A stretch of DNA of 64,000 nucleotides from Streptomyces rishiriensis (GCF_030815485.1 NZ_JAUSWV010000002.1:6324001-6388000), one strand, 5' to 3'. Positions 41,033 to 50,650 are shown, counted from the first letter of the stretch. The notes: generated from the letters alone by a model not told the origin. Numbers and translations are program-made.

Positions 41033-44000
41033 TCATCTGATCTGCTTCGCCGGGGCCAGGTAGCCGTCCTCGGTGGGAATCCTGCCCTGCACGATGTCCT
41101 CGTGGGTCACCGGAGCGCCGGGGTCTGTCGGACTGCCACCGAGCGCGTCCGCGCCGGACGGGCCCTTGATGCCCGAGTCTCCGTAGGCCGTGATGGCCTG
41201 ACCCTGCTTGGAGCCGGGACCGTAGACCACGGCGATGTCGTTGTCCTTGCGGAAGATGAAGTTCCCTGCCTGTCCCGATGACTGGTACACGGCGTCCGGG
41301 TTCTTCAGGATCTCCAGGACCTGTTCGTCGGTGAAGCCGTGCCTCGTCTCCCCGTGGTACTTGGGATGCTTGTTGATCTCACCGTTCTGAGCCCTCTCGG
41401 CGATGTCGTCCAGGATCTTGTCGACCCGCTTCTGCGCCTTCTCCTCCTTCGTGTACTTGGGCATGAGGCCCAGCGGGTCGCAGCCGCTGTGCGGGTTGTC
41501 CACGTACGCGAGGGGGTTCGGGGCGGGAGCCAGACCGAGGGGGTCCGGCGAGGTGTAGCGGCCGGTCTCGGGGTCGTAGTGGCGGAAGCAGTTGTAGTGG
41601 AGGCCGGTCTCGGGGTCGTAGTACTGGCCGGGGAAGCGGAGAGGGGTGTAGGCACCGCTGTCACGGGACCAGGCCGTCGTGCCCCAGAGCGTGCTCCGGG
41701 TGCGCCAGGCGATGCCGCCCGTCTCATCGATCAGTTCGGTCGGTGTGCCGACGAGGTCCGTCGCGATGGCGAAGAATCGGCGGTCGATCTCCTCCTGGCG
41801 GCCGTCGGCCGTGAGGATGCGCTCGGTCTGCGCCAGCGGGACGACATTGCGGTGGTCCCAGGTGAGGGCGACCGTGTTCGGGGCGTCCGGGTGGTGGCTC
41901 GTCTGTTCGCACAGATTCAGGCCGTCCCAGGTGAAGCGGACCTCCTCCACCACGCTCGCGCCGTCGGCCGTCAGGCGCTGTTTCGCGGTGCGGCGGCCCA
42001 GGGCGTCGTAGCGGTACCTCCACCGCGTTCCGTCGGGGGTGGTGACGCCGGTGAGGCGGTTCTCCGTGTCCCACGTGTAGTGCCAGGTGTCCGGCTTGCG
42101 GGAGAGGCGGGTCTTCTGCCGCAGGACGACCCGGCCGAGGGCGTCGTGCTCGAAGCGGACGTCTCCGGCGCGGGTGAGCGTGGTGCCGGTGTAGGCGCGC
42201 GGTCCGGTGGCCTCGTGGCCGGGGTGGCCGGAGGGCCAGGACGCCGAGGCCTGGTTGCCGGCGTCGTCGTAGGCGTACCGCTCGGTCCATCCCCGGGCGT
42301 GGACGGCGGTGACTCGGCCCACGCGGTCGAGATCGAAGGTGCGGGAGCCCGAGAGCCCATCCACGACAGAGGTCAGTCGGCCATCGGCGCGGTAGGAGTA
42401 GGCGCGTCCGTTGACGTCGAGGCCCCCGGCGGTGATCCGTTGCGTGGTGAGCCGTCCGGCTTCGTCCCAGGCCGAGGTCATGGTGATCGCGTCGCCGAAG
42501 ACGCGGGCGATCTCGCGGCCGGCGGCGTCGTGCGTGAAGTCGATCCGGTGACCGCCGCTGGTCAGACTGTGGGCCAGCCCATCGGCGCTGTAGGCGTAGG
42601 ACGTGACGTGACCGGTGGGCGTGGTGCGGCGGATGCGCCGGCCGAGGACGTCGTAGGCGTACAGGACGGCCCGGCCGTCGACGAGTTCCGCCTTGGTGAG
42701 TCCGCGCCGGTCGTACCGGTAGCGCAGTTCACCGTCCGGGCCGACGGCCTCCAGCAGGCGCCCGGCCCGGTCGTAGGCGTACGTCGTCACCTGGCCGTCG
42801 ACGTCCTTGGCGACCACCCGGCCGAGTCGGTCGCGCGCGAACGAGACGGTCCCGCCGAGTGCGTCGACGCGGGCGACCAGCCGGCCCGCCGGGTCCGTCC
42901 GGTAGGTGAGGGTGCGGCCGTCGAAGTCGGTCTCGGAGACGATGTTGTCGGCGGCGTCGTACTCGTAGGTCCAGGTCAGCCCCTGCGGGTTCGTGACGCG
43001 GGTGAGGCGCAGTCCGGCGTCGTGCTCGAACTCGTAGCGCGCGCCGTCGGGTCGGGTATGGGCGGCCGGCAGATCGAAGTGGGTGTACTCGAAGCGGGAG
43101 ACGCCACCGGACGCGTCGGTGCGGGAGAGCAGGTTGCCCTCGCCGTCGTAGGTCCACGACTGCGCGGCGCCGTCAGGGCCGGTGCGCCGGGCGAGTTGTC
43201 CGTCGGCGGCCCACTCCAGGAGGGTGACGCCGCCCATGGGGTCGGTGACGCGCACCGGTCTGCCGAGGGCGTCCCGCTCCGTGCGGGTGAGGGCCCCGGC
43301 CGGGTCGGTCACCTCCACGGGCAGCCCCGCCGCGTCGCACACCACGTGTGTCGTGGCCCCGAGGGCGTCGGTGACCGAGGTGAGCCGACCGGACCCGTCG
43401 TAGGTGTAGTGGGTGGTGGCGCCGGCCTGGTCGGTGACCGCCGTGCGGTTGCCGCGTTCGTCGTACGCGTGGACCATGCGGGTGCCGTCGGAGCCGATGA
43501 CCTCCACGGGCAGGCCGAACGGACCGCGCACCGTGCGCAGTTCGCTGCCGTCCGGGCGGACGGCGGACACGACGCGCCCCTCCTCGTCGTAGGCGAAGAC
43601 CGTGGTGAGGCCCAGCGGATCGGTGCGGGTCACGAGGTTGCCGCCGCTGTCGTAGCCGAACCGGGTGGTGTGGCCGAGCGGGTCGGTGAGGGCGAGCCGA
43701 CGGCAGCCGGGGCCGTACAGGTGCCGGGTGACCCGGCCGTCGGCGGTGGTCAGGACCGTCGCTCGGTGACCGGTCGCGGCGTCCGGTTCGGTGTAGGACA
43801 GGGTGATCTGGACGTGGCCGGCCTCGCCGCCCTCCGCCACGACCCGGTCGCGGTCGTCGTAGACGTAGTCGTACCGGCTGCCGTTGGAGTCGATCCAGGC
43901 AATGACGCGGCGGCGGTCGTCGTAGACGAACGTGGTGACGGCGCCCGACGGCTTGGTGACCGTGGTCAGGTCGCGGTCCTCGTAGCCGTAGCTCAGCAGC

Positions 44001-45799
44001 GGCAGATCAGCCCCGCCCTCGCCGCCGCCGGCCAGCGACAGGCCGGTGACCAGGCCGTCGGCGACGGACAGGTTCACCCGGTGTCCCGCCGAGTGGACCA
44101 GGGCCAGCGGCACTCCGTCCTCGCCCCGGTCTACGTCGACGGCGTGGCCGTTGCGTTCGCTGACGCCCGACAGCCAGGCGACGCCGTCGCCCCCCGGTTC
44201 GCCGCCCGACGGGGCCGTGAAGTGGAAGGTCAGGCCGCTGTCGAGGGCAGTGACCGTATAGCCGCCGTCGCTGTCGCTGGCCAGCAGCGTGCGGGCGCGG
44301 CCCGTTTCGGGGCGGGTGGGCGAGCCGGGGGCCGGGTGCGGGTACGGCACGAGAAGTCCCTCGGCGGTGACGTGGAGGACACCGATCGCGTCGATCTCCA
44401 GACGTTCGTCGACGGTCGACGTCCAGGCGGGCCCGAGGAAGCGGCCGGCCGTGCAACCCGACTCGGTACGGCGGGTGAAGACCAGCGGCAGGATGCCGGG
44501 GATCTCCAGGTCGGTCTGGGGCAGGAACATCCGGCCCGACGCGAGGTCCACCGGGTCGGTGCCGTCGGTGGGGCGCTCGCCGTCCGGTCGGCTGTGGGTC
44601 CCCTCCGGGGCGTCGTCGACCAGGCGGCGCAGCCGCGCGGCGTCGGCGGCCTCCTCGGCGACGCGCACGGCCTTCACCCCGGCGCCCCCGCCCCCGGTGG
44701 CCACGGTCAGAGCGAGGTCGGGCAGCAGCCGGCCGAAGCCCTCGGCCGGGTCCTTCATGAAGTCGCTGATCATCTGCTTGCCCGTGCCGACCGGGTCGTT
44801 GGCGGCCACCACCAGGCCGGCGGCCAGGTTGTTGAGGGACGTGGCGTACTCGGCCGGGTGCGTGATGTTGTACGGATCCAGCGGGTTGACGCCGCGGACG
44901 AAGTTGAGCAGCCCCGCGGTGCCCTTGACGACGCCGCCGCCGACGTGGTCGCCCATGAGCTGAAGCTCCTGCAGTCCGTCGCCCAACTGCTCGGTGTAGG
45001 ACGGCTTCTGCGGGGCCATGTCGCGGGCGGCGCGCACTGCCGTGCGCGCGGTCTCCGCCGCCGAGTTGCGCTGCTTACGGGCCTCGGCCAGAACGTCCTG
45101 GGCCTCCTGCATCAGCTTCTTGCCGGGGTCGTCGAACGTCGCCGCGGGCTTCGGCGGCAGGGAGGCCGGGTCGCGCCGGTCGGCGGGCTGGGCGTTGTAG
45201 CGATCGACGGCGCCGTTGTAGTCGTCGACCTTCTTGCGGTGGGCGTCGGCGGCGTCCTCGGAGGCCTTGACTCCCTCCTTCCATTTGTCGATCGCCGTCT
45301 GCGCCTGTCCCTGCGCCCAGGTGACCGTGCCGGCGAACGCCTCCAGCGCGGCGGCCGCCCTCTCACAGGCATCGGCACCGGTGAACCACTTGGGCGGCTG
45401 GGTGCTCACCGCGGTGCGCAACGCGTCGGCCGTCTCGCCCTTGAGCCGGGACGAGTCGAGGCCCTTGAGACCGTCACCTGCGTTGTCGAAGGCCGACTGG
45501 AAGGCGCGGAGCTTCCCGGCGGTGGAGGTGATCTCGCTCGGGCTGCCGTAGATCAGCTTGGTCTTGTCCTCGGTCTGCCCGAGGTCCATCTCGTCGACCT
45601 CGGCGCCCAACCGGTTGGCGACCGAACGGGACTGCTCCCGCACCCAGTCCGCGCCGGACTTCCAGCCGACGTCGTCCAGCCGGTCCGCGGTCCAGTTGCC
45701 CGCGTCCTCGACCCGGTTGCCCACCCACTCGACGCCGTCCTCGACCGCGTCCTCGACCGAGTCGGGCGTGATGTCACTGATGAAGTCGCCGATACCCAC
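41033..45799 (-). CDS. RHS-repeat polymorphic toxin, likely ESX/T7SS secreted
   Basis: This 1588-residue protein has four parts. Residues 1-330 are helical with a WXG100-like look (TAGKLRAFQSAFDNAGDGLK, then long coiled segments), like the putative T7SS signal domain. Residues about 410-560 are a DUF6531-type start (DPVDLASGRMFLPQTDLEIP). Residues about 600-1440 carry many YD repeats that form the RHS shell, ending with RYTSPDPLGL and a second CDPLGL. The last 143 residues are the toxin: ETRHGFTDEQVLEILKNPDA and VVYGPGSKQGQAITAYG recall DUF4258/BECR-like RNases, but this is uncertain. GTG start with GGGGGGAA upstream. An ESX-type partner gene precedes it and a likely immunity gene follows. 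Confidence 0.85.
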   Translation of the reverse strand: MGIGDFISDITPDSVEDAVEDGVEWVGNRVEDAGNWTADRLDDVGWKSGADWVREQSRSVANRLGAEVDEMDLGQTEDKTKLIYGSPSEITSTAGKLRAFQSAFDNAGDGLKGLDSSRLKGETADALRTAVSTQPPKWFTGADACERAAAALEAFAGTVTWAQGQAQTAIDKWKEGVKASEDAADAHRKKVDDYNGAVDRYNAQPADRRDPASLPPKPAATFDDPGKKLMQEAQDVLAEARKQRNSAAETARTAVRAARDMAPQKPSYTEQLGDGLQELQLMGDHVGGGVVKGTAGLLNFVRGVNPLDPYNITHPAEYATSLNNLAAGLVVAANDPVGTGKQMISDFMKDPAEGFGRLLPDLALTVATGGGGAGVKAVRVAEEAADAARLRRLVDDAPEGTHSRPDGERPTDGTDPVDLASGRMFLPQTDLEIPGILPLVFTRRTESGCTAGRFLGPAWTSTVDERLEIDAIGVLHVTAEGLLVPYPHPAPGSPTRPETGRARTLLASDSDGGYTVTALDSGLTFHFTAPSGGEPGGDGVAWLSGVSERNGHAVDVDRGEDGVPLALVHSAGHRVNLSVADGLVTGLSLAGGGEGGADLPLLSYGYEDRDLTTVTKPSGAVTTFVYDDRRRVIAWIDSNGSRYDYVYDDRDRVVAEGGEAGHVQITLSYTEPDAATGHRATVLTTADGRVTRHLYGPGCRRLALTDPLGHTTRFGYDSGGNLVTRTDPLGLTTVFAYDEEGRVVSAVRPDGSELRTVRGPFGLPVEVIGSDGTRMVHAYDERGNRTAVTDQAGATTHYTYDGSGRLTSVTDALGATTHVVCDAAGLPVEVTDPAGALTRTERDALGRPVRVTDPMGGVTLLEWAADGQLARRTGPDGAAQSWTYDGEGNLLSRTDASGGVSRFEYTHFDLPAAHTRPDGARYEFEHDAGLRLTRVTNPQGLTWTYEYDAADNIVSETDFDGRTLTYRTDPAGRLVARVDALGGTVSFARDRLGRVVAKDVDGQVTTYAYDRAGRLLEAVGPDGELRYRYDRRGLTKAELVDGRAVLYAYDVLGRRIRRTTPTGHVTSYAYSADGLAHSLTSGGHRIDFTHDAAGREIARVFGDAITMTSAWDEAGRLTTQRITAGGLDVNGRAYSYRADGRLTSVVDGLSGSRTFDLDRVGRVTAVHARGWTERYAYDDAGNQASASWPSGHPGHEATGPRAYTGTTLTRAGDVRFEHDALGRVVLRQKTRLSRKPDTWHYTWDTENRLTGVTTPDGTRWRYRYDALGRRTAKQRLTADGASVVEEVRFTWDGLNLCEQTSHHPDAPNTVALTWDHRNVVPLAQTERILTADGRQEEIDRRFFAIATDLVGTPTELIDETGGIAWRTRSTLWGTTAWSRDSGAYTPLRFPGQYYDPETGLHYNCFRHYDPETGRYTSPDPLGLAPAPNPLAYVDNPHSGCDPLGLMPKYTKEEKAQKRVDKILDDIAERAQNGEINKHPKYHGETRHGFTDEQVLEILKNPDAVYQSSGQAGNFIFRKDNDIAVVYGPGSKQGQAITAYGDSGIKGPSGADALGGSPTDPGAPVTHEDIVQGRIPTEDGYLAPAKQIR

Positions 45800-45801
45800 C
45801 G

Positions 45802-46455
45802 TCAGTTCCCCCCGGACTCACCCTGCTGCTCCTGCTGGGCGCGTTCCTCCGGCGATGGGCCGAAGGTGTCGTCCAGCGCCTGGTTCCACTGGTCGTCGGA
45901 GATGCCGAGAGCGTCGTTGAGCACCTGCGACTGCTGACCGCCGTGACCCTCGGTGAGAACGGTGCGGCCGGTGTCCTTCCAGGTCTGCTCCATGTCCTGG
46001 CCGGCCTTGTCGAACGACTCGGCGCTCCAGTCCGGGTCCAAGTAGTCCGGCGTGAAGATGTCGCCCCAGTTCTGCTGGGCGATCTCCTCCTCACTTGCGT
46101 GCGGGTTCCCGCCGAACAGGGAGTTGGCACCCACCTTGAGCGTGGCCGCGACGTACTGGTCGTGCTCCCACTGGGTGCCCGCCGCCAGGCCGAGGCGGTC
46201 GGCGAGCGCGCTGGCGTCGTGCACCAGGGCACGCACGCCCCACTCCCAACGTTCGCAGAAGTCCTCGAAGTCGACCGCGAGGCCGTGGTGCCCGGCCTCC
46301 ATCCCCGTCATCGCCAGTTCGGAGAAACCCTTTCCCATCACCGATCCGGTGGCGCCGCCGAGTTCACCGAGCTGGTCGATGGTCGCGCCCACACCCTGGG
46401 TGAACTTGGCGACGGACGCCTTGTCGAGCCGCAGGTCCGGTTCGTCACCGCTCAT
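45802..46455 (-). CDS. ESX/T7SS-associated helical partner of the RHS protein
   Basis: This 217-residue acidic protein has a helical N-terminal half (ASVAKFTQGVGATIDQLGEL, then EDFCERWEWGVRALVHDASA) with the size and Gly/Ala spacing of a WXG100/ESX-type helical hairpin, though it lacks a clean WxG. The C-terminal part is loop-rich with several Trp and Asp. It ends 2 nt before the RHS start and overlaps the SseB-like gene by 4 nt, so all three are translated from one message. It probably guides or shields the toxin during secretion; that is inference. Confidence 0.68.
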   Translation of the reverse strand: MSGDEPDLRLDKASVAKFTQGVGATIDQLGELGGATGSVMGKGFSELAMTGMEAGHHGLAVDFEDFCERWEWGVRALVHDASALADRLGLAAGTQWEHDQYVAATLKVGANSLFGGNPHASEEEIAQQNWGDIFTPDYLDPDWSAESFDKAGQDMEQTWKDTGRTVLTEGHGGQQSQVLNDALGISDDQWNQALDDTFGPSPEERAQQEQQGESGGN

Positions 46456-46868
46456 GACCGCGCCCCCTCTCCCGCCGCGGCGGCGTCGACGGCGACGGCC
46501 TCCGGCACGATGCCGACGACGGGCGGGAAGAACATCGACCCGTCCTCGGTGGCGATGTCGACGGCCAGGCCGGCGGGCTCGCCCAGGGTGGGCACGATGT
46601 CGTCGACGATGCGCGCGCCGAGCAGCGCCGCGTAGTCCATGGGCTGGTCACCGCGCGTGTGACGCAGCGCGAACCGGGCCAGCGCGGCCTCGTCGGTGAA
46701 CCCGCAGATCCACCGCACGCCGCCCGAACGCACCGACCAGAGACCTCCGTCGGCCATGGGCACCAGGAGGACCGAGCGCCGCATCTCGCCGACCAGAGCA
46801 CGCGGGTCGTCGCCTCCCCTTCTCCGCTCGGCGATGCGTTCGGCGAGTGCCGCCTTCGGCTGCTGCAC
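46452..46868 (-). CDS. SseB-like protein at the head of the RHS operon
   Basis: This 138-residue protein resembles the SseB N-terminal domain: LLVPMADGGLWSVRSGGVRW, FTDEAALARFALRH, and a C-terminal PAGLAVDIATEDGSMFFPP. Such domains recur beside T7SS substrates in Streptomyces, with unknown function. The GTG at 46866-46868 has GGGAGGGAA upstream. It is first in the operon SseB-like, ESX-like, RHS, immunity. Confidence 0.75.
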   Translation of the reverse strand: MQQPKAALAERIAERRRGGDDPRALVGEMRRSVLLVPMADGGLWSVRSGGVRWICGFTDEAALARFALRHTRGDQPMDYAALLGARIVDDIVPTLGEPAGLAVDIATEDGSMFFPPVVGIVPEAVAVDAAAAGEGARS

Positions 46869-47069
46869 GGTTCCCTCCCCGGGCGTAGGTGACTGAAGGC
46901 ACCGTAGAGCAGGACGCGCGGGGAGAAGCGAGCGGTTCTGGTGAAGCCCGCCCGGGCCGGAAGGCGTCTCCCGCGAAGACGGGATTCCGTCGGGACTCCC
47001 GGCCCCCTCAGTCCGGCCCCCTCAGCCCGGCCGGCCCGGCCCGGCCATCACGTGGCCGGAAAACCGGGT

Positions 47070-47573
47070 TCAGCCGTGGCGTCCCTGGCCCTCCATCGTC
47101 TCCACCAGCCGTCCCAACGCCCTGAGAATCCACTCGCGGTCGTCCCCGAGGCCTGCCAGCAGATCCACCTCGGCGGCGAGTTGGCGGGGGAAGAGGTCGT
47201 CGACGGCCTTGGCGCCCGACTCGGTGATGACGAGCAGGGCGGCGCGGCGATCGGCGGGATTGGGGGTGCGGGTGATGAAACCGCGCCGCTCCAGTTTGGC
47301 GAGGGTCTTGCTGACGCCGGCGCGGGAGAGCCCGAGGCGTTCGGCGAGGCTGCGGGCGATCACCGGGTCGGTGGCGTGACGCAGGGGGATGAGCGTGTCG
47401 ACCTCGGGGGCGGTGAGGGGGGCGCCCGCGTAGAGCGGTTCGACGGCGCGGTCGAGCAGACCGGTGGCGCGCTTGAGCAGGCCCACCACTTCCATGGGTG
47501 AGGTGTCGAGCCCCGGGTTGTGAGCGGCCCACTGGGCACGGACGTCGGCGGGGGAGGCGGGGGAGGTGGGCAT
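47070..47573 (-). CDS. MarR-family regulator, divergent from an MFS drug transporter
   Basis: This 167-residue MarR protein has a winged helix at about residues 65-115 (LAERLGLSRAGVSKTLAKLE, then RRGFITRTPNPADRRAALLV) with the DxRxxxxxLT-like wing. The ATG at 47571-47573 has AAGG 9 nt upstream. It faces the Bcr/CflA-type transporter gene across 64 nt that hold a near-palindromic operator, so it probably represses that transporter. Confidence 0.87.
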   Translation of the reverse strand: MPTSPASPADVRAQWAAHNPGLDTSPMEVVGLLKRATGLLDRAVEPLYAGAPLTAPEVDTLIPLRHATDPVIARSLAERLGLSRAGVSKTLAKLERRGFITRTPNPADRRAALLVITESGAKAVDDLFPRQLAAEVDLLAGLGDDREWILRALGRLVETMEGQGRHG

Positions 47574-47602
47574 GCGGCTCGCCTTCTGACCTGCGCGGCA
47601 AT

Positions 47603-47631
47603 TTGTTAGCTGGTGAACTATTGGTTATCTT
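47603..47631 (+). promoter_or_regulatory. Promoter/operator of the Bcr/CflA-type MFS gene
   Basis: TTGTTA (47603-47608), 17 nt and TATCTT (47626-47631) lead to the ATG at 47638 six bases later, so transcription starts at or next to the start codon. The near-palindrome TTAGCTGGTGAACTA (47607-47620) lies in the spacer, where a MarR dimer would block the polymerase. Confidence 0.6.
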
Positions 47632-47637
47632 TTACTC

Positions 47638-48924
47638 ATGGTACCCCCGTCATCCTCCCGTGCCACCGCTGTGCCGACCGCCACCGCCACCGCCACCGCT
47701 CCCGGCCCCGCCCCGCGCGAGCGTTCGGCCGTCGCCCTCGTCGCCGTCCTCGGTGCGCTGACGGCGGTCGCCCCGCTCGCGACCGACATGTACGTCCCGG
47801 GCTTCCCGGCCATGGGCAACGCGCTCGGGGCGAGCAGCTCGGCCGTGCAGCTGACGATGACCGCGTTCCTGGCCGGGCTGGTCGTCGGGCAGTTGCTGAT
47901 CGGGCCGCTCAGTGACGGGCTCGGGCGGCGCCGGCTGCTGATATCCGGCTCCACCGGGTTCGTCCTCTTCTCGCTGGTGTGCGCCGTCGCCCCGAACGTC
48001 GGTCTGCTGACCGGCGCCCGCTTCCTCCAGGGCGTGGCCGGCGCGGCGGGCATGGTGCTGGCCCGGGCCGTGCTCACCGACCGGTTCGACGGTGCCGAAC
48101 TGCCCCGCCGTTTCGCGGTGCTCTCCCAGGTCATGGGCGTGGCGCCGATCGCCGCGCCGGTGCTCGGCGGGGCGATCCTGGGCGTCTCCACCTGGCGTGC
48201 GGTGTTCGCCGTGCTGGCGGTGCTGGGCGGACTGCTGGTACTTGCCGTGGTGCGCGGGGTGCCGGAGTCCCTGCCGCCCGAGCGGCGTCGCAGCGGCGGG
48301 TTCCTGAACACGTTCCGTGCCATGGGAACGCTGCTCGGCCGCCGGGCGTTCATGGGGTACGTCCTGGCCGTCGCCCTCGTCGCGGCAGCCTTGTTCGCCT
48401 ATATCAGCGGTTCCAGTTTCGTCTTCGAGAACCTCCACGGCGTCTCCTCGACGACGTACTCCCTCATCTTCGCCACGAACGCGGTCGGCATGCTGCTCGC
48501 CGGCGCGGTCTTCGCCCGGCTCGCCGGGCGGGGCGTACGGCTGAACACCCTGCTCGCCGCCGGGGTCGGTGTCGTGCTGGCGGGCGCACTCGGGCAGGTT
48601 CTGGTGGTCCTGTCCGTGGGGGAGAGCCTCGTGGGCACATGGGTCACCTTGTTCGTGACCACCGCCGGCGTAGGGCTGGTCTTCCCGAGCGGCATGAGCA
48701 TCGGGCAGTCGGTGGGGCGGATGGCGCCGGGAGCGGCGTCCGCGCTGCTGGGCGGCCTCCAGTTCCTCTTCGGAGCGCTCGCCTCACCGCTGGTGGGGCT
48801 GTTCGGGGAGGACAGCTCCCTGCCGATGGCCCTCATCATGCTGATCGCCGCCACGGGGGCGGTACTCGCCCTCGTCGGACTGGCACGGCCGTGGCAGGGA
48901 CACGGGGAAACGGCTTCCGTCTGA
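47638..48924 (+). CDS. Bcr/CflA-type MFS drug exporter (12 helices)
   Basis: This 428-residue proton antiporter of the DHA1 family shows ATDMYVPGFPAM in TM1, GPLSDGLGRRRLL as the loop 2-3 signature, and GARFLQGVAGAAGMVLARAV, which is motif D-like for Bcr/CflA transporters. Residues 1-25 are a low-complexity Thr/Ala/Pro leader before TM1. It is probably leaderless and controlled by the divergent MarR protein. Substrates in the family include bicyclomycin, sulfonamides and chloramphenicol. Confidence 0.88.
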   Translation: MVPPSSSRATAVPTATATATAPGPAPRERSAVALVAVLGALTAVAPLATDMYVPGFPAMGNALGASSSAVQLTMTAFLAGLVVGQLLIGPLSDGLGRRRLLISGSTGFVLFSLVCAVAPNVGLLTGARFLQGVAGAAGMVLARAVLTDRFDGAELPRRFAVLSQVMGVAPIAAPVLGGAILGVSTWRAVFAVLAVLGGLLVLAVVRGVPESLPPERRRSGGFLNTFRAMGTLLGRRAFMGYVLAVALVAAALFAYISGSSFVFENLHGVSSTTYSLIFATNAVGMLLAGAVFARLAGRGVRLNTLLAAGVGVVLAGALGQVLVVLSVGESLVGTWVTLFVTTAGVGLVFPSGMSIGQSVGRMAPGAASALLGGLQFLFGALASPLVGLFGEDSSLPMALIMLIAATGAVLALVGLARPWQGHGETASV

Positions 48925-49235
48925 GGCTGTTGGAGGTGGGACCCTCTTGTCGCTGGGATGCGGCCGGGGGCGGATGCTGTTGTGGGTGGGGCGGGGCGGC
49001 GCCGTGGGGCGGATGCCGTTGAGCAGGGCGGGCGGGGCAGGGCGGGGCCGTCGGTCTGGTGCCGCTGTCTGAGAGCGGCCGTCGGTCTCACGTCGGTGTC
49101 GGTCAGGCGCTGCGCTGATGTCCGGTCGCACGCGGGTCGGGGTCGGGCCGCACCCGAGTCGCCCCCGCGGCGAAGATCGGCCACAATGGGCGCCCGTCGT
49201 TCGTTCGTCCGTACCGAACCATCCGAGGTTTCCCC
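48925..49235. other. Intergenic region between the MFS and TetR genes
   Basis: These 311 bases are very G-rich (many GGGGCGG and GGGCGGGG runs at 48960-49060) and contain no convincing gene. The last 60 bases hold the TetR promoter area. Confidence 0.4.
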
Positions 49236-49883
49236 GTGACCCACTCCGTGGCCCGCGAGCCGCAGCGGCGTAATTCGCGGTCCAACCGGGCGCGCATCCT
49301 GGCCACGGCCCGGCAGGAACTCGGCCGGAACCCGGACGTCACCCTGGAGGAGATCGCGCGCGCCTCCGGCGTCGTACGACGGACTCTCTTCGGTCACTTT
49401 CCCGGACGTGCTGCGTTGTTGGAGGCGCTCGCGGAAGAGGCGTCCGAGGCTTTGCGTGGCGCGCTGGCGGTCGCGTCGGCACCGCAGGAGCCGGCCGAGC
49501 GGGCGCTGGCGCACTTCGTGCACACGATCTGGCCGGTGGGCGACCGCTATCGGCTGCTCCTGGCGCTGGCCCGGCGTGACCTGGGCGACGAGCGGGTCGC
49601 CGAGATCCTCGCCCCCGCCCGCGACGAGGTCACCGCCATCCTGGCGCGCGGGCAGCGCGACGGTGTCTTCCACACGCAGCTGCCGCCCGCCGTGCTGAGC
49701 GCGGGGCTCGAGGCGATGCAGGTCGCGCTGCTGGAGGAGGTCAACACCGGGGCGCTGGAGGACGACGGGACCCGGACGGCCGTCGTGACACTCGTCGCGG
49801 CGGGGGTGTCGGAGGAGCGGGCACGGTCCGTGGTCGGTGAGATCGTGTCGGCGGCCGCAAGCGTCGCTGAGCCGGGCGCCTGA
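49236..49883 (+). CDS. TetR-family transcriptional regulator
   Basis: This 215-residue protein has the N-terminal helix-turn-helix at about residues 18-62 (ARILATARQELGRNP, LEEIARASGVVRRTLFGHFP) and an all-helical ligand domain. Both efflux genes nearby are possible targets; the 14-helix MFS gene 1.1 kb downstream on the same strand has an inverted repeat in its promoter (50912-50929). The GTG start has GAGG at long spacing. Confidence 0.86.
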   Translation: MTHSVAREPQRRNSRSNRARILATARQELGRNPDVTLEEIARASGVVRRTLFGHFPGRAALLEALAEEASEALRGALAVASAPQEPAERALAHFVHTIWPVGDRYRLLLALARRDLGDERVAEILAPARDEVTAILARGQRDGVFHTQLPPAVLSAGLEAMQVALLEEVNTGALEDDGTRTAVVTLVAAGVSEERARSVVGEIVSAAASVAEPGA

Positions 49884-50280
49884 AGCGTCCGGATCGCCAA
49901 AGGTTCCCTGCCTCCGCCTGCCGTTCTGCGCTCACGCCGCTCTGCGCTCACAGGCCCTGACAGGGGCAGCAGGACACGACAGGGCAGGCAGCGCAGGCAG
50001 TCGCCGTTGCTGAGCGGGTCGGCGCCTCGCTGTCGTCGTCGGGTCCGGTCGTAGTTGGTCGTGCCTGGTCGTGCCCTGGTCGTGACTGGTCGGACCGTCC
50101 GGTCGTAGGTCGAGTTCGAGCAGCGGCAGCTGACGGGCCGACCCGTCGGTGGGATGTCGCGGACGGCGATATTCACCCGCCGTACGTGCCCGCAGCTGTG
50201 CTCAGCCACCCGCGTCAGGGCAGAAGACGGCAACCCGCGCTCGTGCCTCGGCGTGAGCCAGGGTGCCGATGCCCTCCTGG

Positions 50281-50367
50281 CACGCCTTCGCGGTACGGGA
50301 GTCCACCGGCACGCCTTGGCGGTGCATGAGTCCACCGGCACGTCTTCGCGGTGCGTGAATCCACCTG
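50281..50367. repeat. Three tandem 29-bp repeats
   Basis: Copies at 50281-50309, 50310-50338 and 50339-50367 share CACGYCTTSGCGGT at the start and GARTCCACC near the end, with 3-6 differences between copies. There are no spacers of unique sequence. Confidence 0.85.
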
Positions 50368-50650
50368 CGCCGTCATGAGCCGGTCGAATGAGCCGGCCGC
50401 ACGGGACGGTCGAGCGGGACGGGCATCAGGATCAGCGTGAGCCGTGCGGCAAGGGTGATGGTGGGGGCGGCCGGTCGCCGCCTGTGGCGGGTGCCGGGCC
50501 CTTCGGTCGTTTCGTGGACGCGCCGCTCTCGTACCTGAGCCGGAACCCTCAACTGCTCTTTGGGGAGGGGGTCTTCGCCGACGGAGCACAAAAGCGGTCG
50601 TTCACCCTGCGCGAGGTGAGGGCACAGCTTGCCAGGGCACCCGTGACGTC

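Noticed and set aside
41339..45937. A very long plus-strand open frame of about 1532 codons opposite the RHS gene
   Set aside because: It is the complement shadow of a GC-rich repeat gene. It is Arg/Gly/Val-rich with no domain, while the minus strand gives a clear RHS protein.
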